NCBI RefSeq assembly: GCF_021049265.1 | Contig: NZ_CP088018.1 | Coordinates: forward strand, 310,001-374,000 | Direction of reading: 5' to 3' | Length of the DNA stretch: 64,000 nucleotides | Origin: Ruania suaedae | Lineage (GTDB): Bacteria; Actinomycetota; Actinomycetes; Actinomycetales; Beutenbergiaceae | Shown here: in pieces, positions 8,369 to 15,591 of the stretch | How the letters are laid out: each line of letters begins with the position of its first letter | How positions within the stretch are numbered: position 1 is the stretch's first letter | Program-made: the position numbers and the translations under genes | The notes under the pieces: generated by a model | The model's input: only the letters and a program-made list of their open reading frames with translations | Databases searched by the model: none | What the model was told of the DNA's origin: nothing

Positions 8369-8689
8369 GGGGTCGAGGTCGGCCCATCCCCTGCCTGACC
8401 TCGACCCCGCCTCTCGTGTGGAGGCGGCGGCGGGTGGGCCCGGACCGTAGCCCTCATGGGTGCCGCTCTTCCCGTGCCAAACCTGCCGTGCCGCCTCGAG
8501 GACTGTCCCGCGGGTCGTCGTGTGGGCCGACGCGGAGGTGGGCCCGTCGGCAGCGAGCCTCCCCGACGGGTGGGCCCGGGTGAATACGGGTGGCTCTGGA
8601 CGCCTCTGAGGGCCTCCGACCGGAGGCGATTCCGCCGTGCTGGTCTCGACGGGCGCCCCGATGCGGGTCCGACGACGTCGCCCGTCGAG
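8369..8689. other. Hairpin-rich non-coding stretch (possible structured RNA)
   Basis: The 766 bases from 8166 to 8931 contain no convincing gene. Within them are four strong inverted repeats: GGGGTCGAGGTC/GACCTCGACCCC (8369-8380 with 8397-8408, 12 bp); CCCGTCGG/CCGACGGG (8543-8550 with 8563-8570); GCCTCC/GGAGGC (8612-8617 with 8622-8627); and CTCGACGGGCG/CGCCCGTCGAG (8645-8655 with 8679-8689, 11 bp). GGTGGGCCCG also occurs three times. None is followed by a T-run. This could be a structured leader or small RNA, or only a GC-rich spacer. Confidence 0.4.
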
Positions 8690-8733
8690 TTGGGGCGTCG
8701 AGCCTGGTCAGCGGGCCGGAGGGTGAGGTCGTC

Positions 8734-8818
8734 TCACCCTCGATTCACCCGGTAGTTCACCCTTCAATCACCCTTTGTCACCCCGTTCTCACCCCCGATT
8801 CGGGCTCGTAGTTCACCC
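8734..8818 (+). promoter_or_regulatory. Extended PHO-box-like direct-repeat array
   Basis: Seven exact TCACCC units start at 8734, 8745, 8757, 8768, 8778, 8789 and 8813; a degenerate eighth slot (ATTCGGG) sits near 8798. The spacings of 10-12 bp put every unit on the same face of the helix. Streptomyces PhoP binds 11-nt direct repeats of consensus GTTCACC, and two units here match that exactly (8755 and 8811). The array reads in the direction of the surface-protein gene at 8932. PhoP control is inferred; the repeats themselves are plain in the sequence. Confidence 0.65.
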
Positions 8819-8931
8819 CCTTGATTTCGCATCGGCGCAGGTCAGAGCGCTTTACGCCTGTTAGAAATGCAGTCGTACGTCTGGCCAATGGGTCGGGGGT
8901 CGGTCCATTTGTCTGGTCGAGGGAGCGCAGG

Positions 8932-11211
8932 GTGAGTTACAGCTACCGGCACGGTCGCGCACAGCGTCGTCGCGGTTCGATCGGCACCGGGATGTCCGCT
9001 CTCCTGGCCGCAGTGCTCGTCGCCGGGCTGAGCGCGAGCTCGCTTCCCGCGGATGCGGAACCGCTCGAGACGACGTCGGCCACCGAGGGTGCGTCGACCT
9101 CGGCGCTGCAGTCGACGGAGCCGGAGCAGCCGGCCGAGACGCCCGAGCCCGAGCAGCCCCCCGCCTCCGAGCCGACGGTCTCCGAGGATGCCGACGATGC
9201 CGCCTCCACCGAGGACGTGACCGAGGAGCCGGCCGAGTCTGCCGGCGAGGACACCGAGCAGGGCGAGAGCGACTCCTCCCCGACCGAGCAGGTCGAGTCC
9301 GGCGAGGACGAGACCGCGGAGTCGCTCCAGTCCGGTCGTCAAGCCTCACGGCAGGCCACGACGGAGGATGCTCCTATCGGCGTGATGTCCGTGCCATCTC
9401 CGACCAACACCACGGCCGTCATCAACGTCAACGTCGGTGGCAGCCGGACCGGCAACACCGCGGTGGCCCCGCTTGCCGGGGTCACGCTGCGGCTATACAC
9501 GGGTGGGTCCGCTGGACCGAGCGCCCCGGTGACCGCGAGCTGGGCCACCTGCGTCTCGGACTCCGACGGCGACTGCTCGTTCTCGGTGCCGCAAACGCAG
9601 CCTCTAGAGCGGTACCGCGATTGCTTCCTCTTCTTCTGCGGTGACTGGATCGTGACCCAGCCGGCCGGAGAGAACAACGGTGCTCAGTTCTGGGTGAAGC
9701 AGGAGGGTGCCCCGGCCGGCTGGTACGCGAACACCGCTCTCGTGACCGGATCCGCCGCGAACAACAACGCCCGCGACTACACCTTCCGGGCCCCGGCTCT
9801 CACGGCCGGCCAGACGTATGAGTCCGGCGCCCAGTTCATGAACAGCAACAGCAGTTCCCCGCAGAGCCCCTCAACCGGGATCTGGCAGAACGGCCGGGCC
9901 AATCCGCAGCTGCCGCAGACCTGCGAGGCCGGCCTCCGGGTCGCGCTGGTCCTGGACCTGTCCGGTTCGGTGAACGACGCCGGCGCGGTGGGCGACCTGC
10001 GCAACTCCGCCAAGGGTTTCGTCGACGCACTTGCCGGCACCGGTTCCTCGATCGGCCTCTACACCTTCGCGACCACCGCACCCCGCAACGGCGAGAACAG
10101 CGGCCGCAACTATGACCCCCTGCCGATCGACTCCGGTAGCAACCAGCAGACGATCAAGGACCGGATCGACCGGTACGACGCCGGCGGCGGCACGAACTGG
10201 GACCGCGGTATCTGGCAGGTCGCCAACGACTCCGACCAGTACGACCTGGCGATCATCGTCACCGACGGCCTGGCCACCTTCTACGGTTCCGGCAGCAACC
10301 CCGCCGGTCCCGGCAACAACACCCGCTTCATCGAGACCGAGCAGGCGATCTACTCCGCCAACGCGCTCAAGGCCGAAGGCACCCGGGTTCTCGCCGTCGG
10401 CGTCGGCGACGGGATCAGCGGGAACGCAGCCAACCTCGCGGCCGTCTCCGGACCCACGCCCTACCAGCAGGGCAGCTCGGCGAACAACGCCGACTACTTC
10501 CAGGCCGGCTGGCAGCAGCTGGGCCCGTTGCTCAGCGAGCTCGCCCGCGGCGCCACCTGTCAGGCGACTGTCTCGGTGACCAAGTTGGCGCAGGAGTACG
10601 GGGACCCCACGGCCGACCCGGCCGCGGGATGGACCTTCGCGGCCGCCCGCACCGCGGGCTCGGGCACGATCACCCCGTCCGCCACGCAGACCACGGGCGC
10701 CACCGGCACCGTCGACTACCGGATCGCGTTCGCCTCCACCAGCGCGACCGCCACCGTTCGCCTCACCGAGCTGCCCACCGCGGCCCAGCAGGCCGAGGGA
10801 TGGGCCCTCGAGAACGTGACGTGCACCGTCAACGGCTCCAGCCGCGCGGTCACGCCCACCGGGAACGCCGTCTCACTGACCGGCATCACCCGGGGCGACA
10901 CGGTGGCCTGCACCTTCGTCAATGTCCAGCAGCTCGTGCCCGACATCGAGATCGTCAAGCGCGCCTGGGACACCCCCAGCGCGCCCGTCCCGGCCGGCAC
11001 CCCCGAGGTCCAGCCCGGCGCCGATGTCGTCAGCGGCAAGGTCCTGACCTGGACGTACCTGGTCACCAACACCGGTGAGACCCCGTTGACCGGCATCTCG
11101 GTCACCGATGACCAGCTGCCCGGCGGCGTCACCTGCCCCGGGACCACGCTCGCGGTCGGGGCCTCCATGACCTGCACCGCGTCCGGGCCTGTCACGGCGC
11201 TAGCTCCGTAG
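8932..11211 (+). CDS. Secreted von Willebrand factor A surface protein
   Basis: A 759-residue exported protein. A GTG start with GAGGGAG upstream leads to a long basic signal peptide (RAQRRR, then MSALLAAVLVAGLSASS, cleavage near PADA-EP at 42). An acidic Glu/Pro/Ser/Thr-rich stalk spans about 43-150. A prealbumin-like beta domain follows, then a vWA domain (about 335-525) with an intact MIDAS: DLSGS at 342-346, Thr421 in GGTNWDRG and Asp445 in IIVTDG. Two or three beta domains end in a DUF11/DUF7507-like repeat (VKRAWDTPS...LTWTYLVTNTGETPL). Odd point: it stops right after that repeat with no LPXTG sorting signal or membrane tail. It heads the SipW/TasA-type cluster and lies below the PHO-type array. 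An adhesive or fibre-tip role is inferred. Confidence 0.85.
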   Translation: MSYSYRHGRAQRRRGSIGTGMSALLAAVLVAGLSASSLPADAEPLETTSATEGASTSALQSTEPEQPAETPEPEQPPASEPTVSEDADDAASTEDVTEEPAESAGEDTEQGESDSSPTEQVESGEDETAESLQSGRQASRQATTEDAPIGVMSVPSPTNTTAVINVNVGGSRTGNTAVAPLAGVTLRLYTGGSAGPSAPVTASWATCVSDSDGDCSFSVPQTQPLERYRDCFLFFCGDWIVTQPAGENNGAQFWVKQEGAPAGWYANTALVTGSAANNNARDYTFRAPALTAGQTYESGAQFMNSNSSSPQSPSTGIWQNGRANPQLPQTCEAGLRVALVLDLSGSVNDAGAVGDLRNSAKGFVDALAGTGSSIGLYTFATTAPRNGENSGRNYDPLPIDSGSNQQTIKDRIDRYDAGGGTNWDRGIWQVANDSDQYDLAIIVTDGLATFYGSGSNPAGPGNNTRFIETEQAIYSANALKAEGTRVLAVGVGDGISGNAANLAAVSGPTPYQQGSSANNADYFQAGWQQLGPLLSELARGATCQATVSVTKLAQEYGDPTADPAAGWTFAAARTAGSGTITPSATQTTGATGTVDYRIAFASTSATATVRLTELPTAAQQAEGWALENVTCTVNGSSRAVTPTGNAVSLTGITRGDTVACTFVNVQQLVPDIEIVKRAWDTPSAPVPAGTPEVQPGADVVSGKVLTWTYLVTNTGETPLTGISVTDDQLPGGVTCPGTTLAVGASMTCTASGPVTALAP

Positions 11212-11253
11212 GCACCCGAGTCCGTAGACCCCCGACCCCATAGACCTCCAACT
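11206..11253 (+). repeat. Three imperfect 16-bp tandem repeats carrying stops in all frames
   Basis: CCGTAG, CCGTAG and CCATAG recur exactly 16 bp apart (11206, 11222, 11238), each followed by a C-rich tract. The period of 16 places the TAG triplets at 11209, 11225 and 11241, one in each reading frame. The first is the stop codon of the vWA gene. Confidence 0.6.
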
Positions 11254-11295
11254 TTCCACAACCGCCCACGAGGGCAACCACCAAGGGAGAAAGCA

Positions 11296-11931
11296 ATGAA
11301 GAAGACCACCACTGGCCTGCTGGCCGGAGCCGCAGGCGCAGCGCTGTTGCTGGGCGGTACCACCTTCGCACTGTGGAGCGACAGCGAGGACATCGACGGC
11401 GGCACCATCACCGCCGGTACCCTCGACGTCGCCCTGCTCGGCGACCCGGTCTGGGAGGACATCTCCGAGGACCGCACCGACGCCGGCCACGAGATCGACC
11501 TGTCGACCTTCCGCATCGTCCCCGGTGACGTCATCCAGGGCCGTTACGCCGTGGACGTCGCCCTCCAGGGCGAGAACATGGTGGCCGCCTTCGGCATCAC
11601 CGGTGACGAGGGCCAGACGGGCACCCTGCTGGACGGCCTCGAGGTCGTCGTCGAGGTCGAGGACGAGACCGGCACCGTCGTGGCCTCCGGCACCGGTGCG
11701 GGCGTCGACCTGAACGTCAACCTTGCCTCGGATGACAACGGCAACAACGACCCGGCCCTGCCGACCGTGCCCGTCGCGCTCGACGGCACCGCCAACCACA
11801 CCGTCGTCGTCACCGTGACCTTCGACGAGGACACCGACGAGCAGGAGCTCGCGCTGGCCACCGCCACGCTCGAGGGCCTCTCCGTCACCCTCGACCAGGT
11901 CCGCGACGCGGGCGCCGGCGGCGGTTTCTGA
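11296..11931 (+). CDS. TasA-like protein with SipW-type signal peptide (1)
   Basis: A 211-residue exported protein of the SipW-dependent (TasA/camelysin-like) class. The N-terminus MKKTTTGLLAGAAGAALLLG followed by GTTFALWSDSEDIDGGTITAG is the diagnostic signal: a hydrophobic core, then an aromatic and Ser/Asp segment, then the mature TAGTLDVAL. Mature residues form a predicted beta sandwich with acidic loops. It ends TLDQVRDAG, and YAVDVALQGENMVAAFGI aligns with the protein at 12641, so the two are paralogues. A strong ribosome site (AAGGGAG) precedes the ATG. A stable hairpin after the gene may make it the most abundant product of the cluster. Probably a fibre or matrix subunit, by family analogy. 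Confidence 0.82.
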   Translation: MKKTTTGLLAGAAGAALLLGGTTFALWSDSEDIDGGTITAGTLDVALLGDPVWEDISEDRTDAGHEIDLSTFRIVPGDVIQGRYAVDVALQGENMVAAFGITGDEGQTGTLLDGLEVVVEVEDETGTVVASGTGAGVDLNVNLASDDNGNNDPALPTVPVALDGTANHTVVVTVTFDEDTDEQELALATATLEGLSVTLDQVRDAGAGGGF

Positions 11932-11936
11932 TCCCC

Positions 11937-11977
11937 TCGAGGCGGCGGTAGGGCTCCCCGAACCACCGCCGCCTCGA
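11937..11977 (+). terminator. Hairpin between the first TasA-like gene and the signal peptidase gene
   Basis: A perfect 13-bp stem, TCGAGGCGGCGGT/ACCGCCGCCTCGA (11937-11949 with 11965-11977), has a 15-base loop and starts six bases after the stop codon. No T-run follows, so it may act as a partial terminator or a 3' stabiliser separating a highly expressed subunit gene from the genes below. Confidence 0.6.
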
Positions 11978-12065
11978 CGGCCTCGTTGTACCCGCACCAC
12001 CGCCTCAACCGCACCACCCGGGAGGTGTGACTCCCCCGCACATCTCCCACCGAAGGAGCACCACC

Positions 12066-12644
12066 GTGACCGCCACCGCCGAACCCGCCGTGACCGCGGC
12101 AGCACCGCGCGGTGGCGTGTGGCGGTCGGTGGGCACCGGCGTCACCACGGTGCTGCTGCTGGGACTGCTCGTCCTGGCGCTCGCGGTGGCGGTCGTCCCC
12201 CGCCTGATGGGCGGGTCGGCACTGACGGTCCTGACCGGATCGATGGAGCCGACCCACGCACCCGGAGACATGGTCGTCGCGGTGCCGCAGGAGAGCTATC
12301 AGGTGGGGGACGTGGTCACCTTCCAGCCGGTCTCGGACGATCCGACCCTGATCACCCACCGCATCGTCGGCACCCAGGTCGGCGCGGACGGCACCCGGTA
12401 TGTCACCCGCGGGGACGCCAACGGCGCCGACGACGACCCCATCCAGGGCGAGCAGATCATGGGCGAGGTCGTCTACGCGGTGCCCTATGTCGGGCACCTG
12501 AGCAACGCCGTCGGGAACCACCGGCCGGCGGTCGTCGCGGGCGTCGCGATCATCCTGCTCGGCTACAGCGCCTACGCCATCACCTCCGCCGCCATCGGGC
12601 GCCGGCGGAACAGCACATCTCAGTACGAGGGAGTCAGCACGTGA
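12066..12644 (+). CDS. SipW-type signal peptidase I
   Basis: Membrane-bound S26B signal peptidase of the ER/SipW class, expected to process the special signal peptides of its neighbours. It has 192 residues from the GTG at 12066 (AAGGAG upstream). One membrane span lies at about 24-45 (TTVLLLGLLVLALAVAVV), then the catalytic Ser59 in LTGSMEPTHAPGD. The second catalytic residue is His98 in LITHRIVG, rather than the Lys of ordinary bacterial LepB; this marks the class. GDAN and a C-terminal span (AGVAIILLGYSAYAIT) follow. The stop overlaps the next gene (GTGA). Genetic linkage to three cognate-looking substrates strongly supports the assignment. Confidence 0.92.
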   Translation: MTATAEPAVTAAAPRGGVWRSVGTGVTTVLLLGLLVLALAVAVVPRLMGGSALTVLTGSMEPTHAPGDMVVAVPQESYQVGDVVTFQPVSDDPTLITHRIVGTQVGADGTRYVTRGDANGADDDPIQGEQIMGEVVYAVPYVGHLSNAVGNHRPAVVAGVAIILLGYSAYAITSAAIGRRRNSTSQYEGVST

Positions 12645-13240
12645 GGAAGACATGGCGAGTACCACTGCTCGCCGGGGCCGCCCTGATGGCGGGCCTGGTA
12701 TCGGCAGGCGGTACGTTCGCGCTCTGGAACGGATCCGGCACGAGCGCAGCCGGAGCGATCACCTCTGGCAACCTCGACATCGAGATCCTCGGCGAGAGCT
12801 GGACCGAGACGTCTCCGGACGTCGACGCCGCACCCCAGGAGATCGATCCCGACACTTTCCTGGTGCGCCAGGGCGATACCTTCCTCGTCAGCTACGAGGT
12901 CCGCACCGAGCTGCAGGGTGAGAACATGCTCGGCGAACTCAGCGTCGGCTGGGACCAGGCGGCCGACCTGCCGGCCGGAGTGAGCGGTGAGTACCTGCTC
13001 CTCGATGGTGACGACGCCCCGCTGATGACGGCGCCCGCGCCGCTGGGAACGGCCACCACCATCGCCGACGCCCTCGACACCGACGATGCCGGCCGCACCG
13101 ACACGTTCACGCTCCAGGTCGAGCTCGACACCGCCGGCCTGGACGACCGCTTCGGTCCCGGCAGCACCCAGGTCCTGACCGATCTGGGCCAGATCACCGT
13201 CGCCCTCGACCAGGTGCGTACCGGGGAGGGGTTCCAGTGA
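12641..13240 (+). CDS. TasA-like protein with SipW-type signal peptide (2)
   Basis: A 199-residue exported protein with the same class of signal (VRKTWRVPLLAGAALMAGLV, then SAGGTFALWNGSGTSAAGAI). It is paralogous to the protein at 11296: both have the YEV/YAV...LQGENM block and end in LDQVR plus a few residues. The GTG at 12641 overlaps the signal peptidase stop and has GAGGGAG upstream. It overlaps the next start too, so synthesis is translationally coupled through 14666. Likely a second fibre or accessory subunit (compare TapA/CalY roles in Bacillus), by analogy only. Confidence 0.82.
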   Translation: MRKTWRVPLLAGAALMAGLVSAGGTFALWNGSGTSAAGAITSGNLDIEILGESWTETSPDVDAAPQEIDPDTFLVRQGDTFLVSYEVRTELQGENMLGELSVGWDQAADLPAGVSGEYLLLDGDDAPLMTAPAPLGTATTIADALDTDDAGRTDTFTLQVELDTAGLDDRFGPGSTQVLTDLGQITVALDQVRTGEGFQ

Positions 13241-13944
13241 CCGCCACCACCAGCCGGCTGCGCTCCGCGGCCATCGTCGCCGGATCCGGCCTCGTCGGCG
13301 CCATGCTCGGCGTCGGAGGAGCCTCGCTCGCCCTCTGGCACGACGAGGTGACCCTCACCGGCGCGATCGGCGACGGCTACGAGTACTTCGCCGCCGGGGA
13401 CCCCGGCTCGCCCGTTCCGGCGCCCTCGGGCTCGGTGGCCGCGACCGTCGGCTCCGCCGAGGCGACCACGCTCGTGCAGGACGGTGAGCTGGCCGTCGTC
13501 TTCCAGACCGACTCCCTCAGCCAGGGCAACAAGGGCCTGGCCTACGAGCTCACCGCACCCGACTGGGGCGCCGGCGTGCTCGGCTCCGCCGATGTCGAGA
13601 TCTACTGGGTCGACTCCCCGGAGTCCTGCAGCCCGGACCTCGCCGCACCGGCGCCGCCGGCCACCGTGAGTGGTCTCACGTCCACCCCGGTGAGCGCCGG
13701 CTACTCCGACACCACCACCCCGGTCACCGAGTTCTGGTGCCTGGTGGCCACCCTCGACGGCCTGCCCGGCGAGGGGGAGTACGAGAACGAGGCGAGCGTC
13801 ACCGCCCTCGACCCGGACCAGAGCGAGGTCAGCGACTCCGACACCTGGAACGCGGACGTCCTCTCCGACATCGACCCGGCCGACGAGCCCGACCACTCGA
13901 TCACCTTCAGCTACGAGACGTTCCGTCCGGGGGAGACACCGTGA
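13237..13944 (+). CDS. Exported protein with SipW-type signal peptide (3)
   Basis: A 235-residue secreted protein with a signal resembling its neighbours (SGLVGAMLGVGGASLALWHD, then EVTLTGAIGDGYEYFAAG). The rest is an acidic beta-rich region with three cysteines (two near PESCSPD and EFWCLVAT, possibly a disulfide). It ends HSITFSYETFRPGETP. It does not align with the two TasA-like proteins beyond the leader. The GTG at 13237 overlaps the previous stop, and its own stop overlaps the GTG of the LPETG gene. No known domain beyond the leader was recognised. Given the cluster, a minor subunit or anchor adaptor is plausible. Confidence 0.7.
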   Translation: MTATTSRLRSAAIVAGSGLVGAMLGVGGASLALWHDEVTLTGAIGDGYEYFAAGDPGSPVPAPSGSVAATVGSAEATTLVQDGELAVVFQTDSLSQGNKGLAYELTAPDWGAGVLGSADVEIYWVDSPESCSPDLAAPAPPATVSGLTSTPVSAGYSDTTTPVTEFWCLVATLDGLPGEGEYENEASVTALDPDQSEVSDSDTWNADVLSDIDPADEPDHSITFSYETFRPGETP

Positions 13945-14666
13945 GCATCAGCCCGACCCCGCGCCGCTATCTGGCTGCCGGAGCCTTGACCCTCGCAGGC
14001 GTGGCCGCCATGGCCCTCCCGGCATCCGCGGACACCTACGACGACGCCATCCAGCTCTCCTGGGACGGCACCTCCTACGCCGACTCCACCACCGAGTCCT
14101 TCGTCGGCACCCCTGTCACCGTGCCGGGCGACACCGCCGAGCGCACCCTCCTGGTCCGCAACGACGGGCCCACCGACGCCACCCTGCGCGCCAGCATCAT
14201 CGACATCGAGCTCAACGAGCCGGATGCGGCCGACGTGCACCACAACCCCGACCACGTCGCCCCCGCGGGCGAGTACGCCGGGGCCGGGGACCAGGGCAAC
14301 TACTACGACGACGTCCACCTGGTCTGGGACGGCGGTGAGGCCTCGTTCACCGATCTCGACGCCGAGGGCACCACGGTCATCCTGGAGATCCCGCTCGCCC
14401 AGGGCGAGGAGGTCCCGGTGACGATCGGCTACGACTACCCGGTCGGCGCCACCTCCGGCAACCACGCCAACGTGGCCGAGCGTCTCGCCAGCTTCGACGT
14501 GCTGCTGGAGCTGGGCGGGGAACTTCCCGCCGAGCCGACCCCCACCCCCGACCTGCCCGAGACCGGGGCCGATCTCGGCCTCGCCGGGCTCGCCGCGGTC
14601 CTGGCGGTCGGGGTCGGTGCGGCGCTCCTCAGAGGCCGAGCTCTGGCAGCTCGGTCCACGCGCTGA
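13941..14666 (+). CDS. LPETG-anchored surface protein
   Basis: A 241-residue exported, wall-anchored protein. A conventional signal peptide (RRYLAAGALTLAGVAAMALP, cleavage near ASA-DT) is followed by a beta domain of about 165 residues, a short proline/threonine spacer (EPTPTPD), the sortase motif LPETG at 205-209, the hydrophobic span GLAGLAAVLAVGVGAALL and a basic tail RGRALAARSTR. It is the last gene of the overlapping series, coupled by GTGA. It is the only member of the cluster with a wall anchor, so it may tether the SipW-dependent proteins to peptidoglycan. Its 3' end overlaps the convergent aldo/keto reductase gene by 38 bp. No sortase gene is in the window. Confidence 0.85.
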   Translation: MSISPTPRRYLAAGALTLAGVAAMALPASADTYDDAIQLSWDGTSYADSTTESFVGTPVTVPGDTAERTLLVRNDGPTDATLRASIIDIELNEPDAADVHHNPDHVAPAGEYAGAGDQGNYYDDVHLVWDGGEASFTDLDAEGTTVILEIPLAQGEEVPVTIGYDYPVGATSGNHANVAERLASFDVLLELGGELPAEPTPTPDLPETGADLGLAGLAAVLAVGVGAALLRGRALAARSTR

Positions 14667-15591
14667 ATCGCGGGCGCGCCAGCAGTCCCAGGTTCTCGCG
14701 CACCTCGGTCTCGGTCTGCATCCCCAGCACCACCGAGGCCACGCACTCCTGCCGCAGCGGTAGCTCCACCGCCAGCTGCGGCAGAGTCGCGCCGTGCCGG
14801 GCGGCCATCGCCGCGATCTCGCGCGCCCGGTCCAGCTGTGCCCGTGGCGCCGGCTCGTAGTCGAAGGTGGCCGCCTCCGGGACCTGCGGGCGCGCGAGGA
14901 TGCCGGAGTTGAACACCCCCGCCAGCACCACCCTCCGGTCACCGGCCGCCGCACGCACCCGGTCGAACCCGTCGTTGCGCAGCAGCGTGTACTGGCCGGC
15001 CAGCATCACGGTGTCGATGTCGTAGCGTTCGAGCGCCACCGCTGCGGTGACCGCATCGTTGGTGCCCACCCCCACGGCCCGGACCACACCCTCGGCGCGC
15101 AGCGCCAGGAGCGCCTCCAGGCCGCGCTCCAGCGCATCCGGCTCGCCACTGACGTCGGGGTCGTGCACGAGCGCGATGTCCAGGTAGCCCAGGCCGGTCC
15201 GCTCCAGGCTCTCCTCGACCGAGCGCCGGACCGCGCCGGGCTCGAAGCCCCACTCGCGCGTCAGGTCCCCGGGCACCTCGAACATCTCGTCGTCACGATC
15301 CCGCGGCGGCACCCGCGGCACCAGCAGCCGTCCCACCTTGGTGGAGACGACGAACTCCTCCCGCGGCCGCCCGGCGAGCGCGGCTCCGAGCCGGCGCTCC
15401 GACAGCCCCAGCCCGTAGTGCGGCGCCGTGTCGAAGTAGCGGATCCCGCCCTCCCAGGCGGCGTCCACGCACCGCTGGGAGGTCTCGTCGTCGATCGCCC
15501 GGTACAGGTTGCCGAGCCCGGCGGCCCCGAACCCGATCTCGGTCAGCGCCAGGCCCGCGAGATCGCGCGTGCGCATCACGTGTGCTGTCAC
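14629..15591 (-). CDS. Aldo/keto reductase, probable L-fucose dehydrogenase
   Basis: NAD(P)-dependent aldo/keto reductase of about 320 residues, resembling the D-threo-aldose/L-fucose dehydrogenase subgroup. Features: LAGLALTEIGFGAAGLGNLY, the catalytic DTAPHYGLGLSE (Asp and Tyr), the active-site Lys in VVSTKVGRL, and the His in IALVHDPD. I used the GTG at 15591 because it overlaps the SDR stop; an ATG at 15576 is an alternative. With the SDR, FAH and enolase-family genes beside it, the likely reaction is oxidation of L-fucose to L-fuconolactone, the first step of the non-phosphorylating pathway. The lactonase is not seen here; the lactone may open spontaneously. Confidence 0.8.
   Translation of the reverse strand: MTAHVMRTRDLAGLALTEIGFGAAGLGNLYRAIDDETSQRCVDAAWEGGIRYFDTAPHYGLGLSERRLGAALAGRPREEFVVSTKVGRLLVPRVPPRDRDDEMFEVPGDLTREWGFEPGAVRRSVEESLERTGLGYLDIALVHDPDVSGEPDALERGLEALLALRAEGVVRAVGVGTNDAVTAAVALERYDIDTVMLAGQYTLLRNDGFDRVRAAAGDRRVVLAGVFNSGILARPQVPEAATFDYEPAPRAQLDRAREIAAMAARHGATLPQLAVELPLRQECVASVVLGMQTETEVRENLGLLARPRFSAWTELPELGL

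Noticed and set aside
6042-8450. An 802-codon open frame opposite the GH42 gene, and similar long antisense frames elsewhere (for example opposite 35401-37965 and 53010-56846)
   Set aside because: They are shadows of real genes in very GC-rich DNA: composition is dominated by Gly, Arg, Val, His and Asp with no recognisable domain, and no ribosome sites support them.
8456-8811. Short open frames in the 8.3-8.9 kb intergenic region
   Set aside because: They lack ribosome sites and recognisable motifs, and are Arg/Gly/Pro-rich in several frames at once. The hairpins and TCACCC array explain the region better.
14629-14666. Overlap of the LPETG and aldo/keto reductase genes as a sign of a wrong frame
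   Set aside because: Both ends are sound: the LPETG protein needs its basic tail, and the reductase C-terminus runs to its stop. A 38-bp convergent overlap is acceptable in this compact region.
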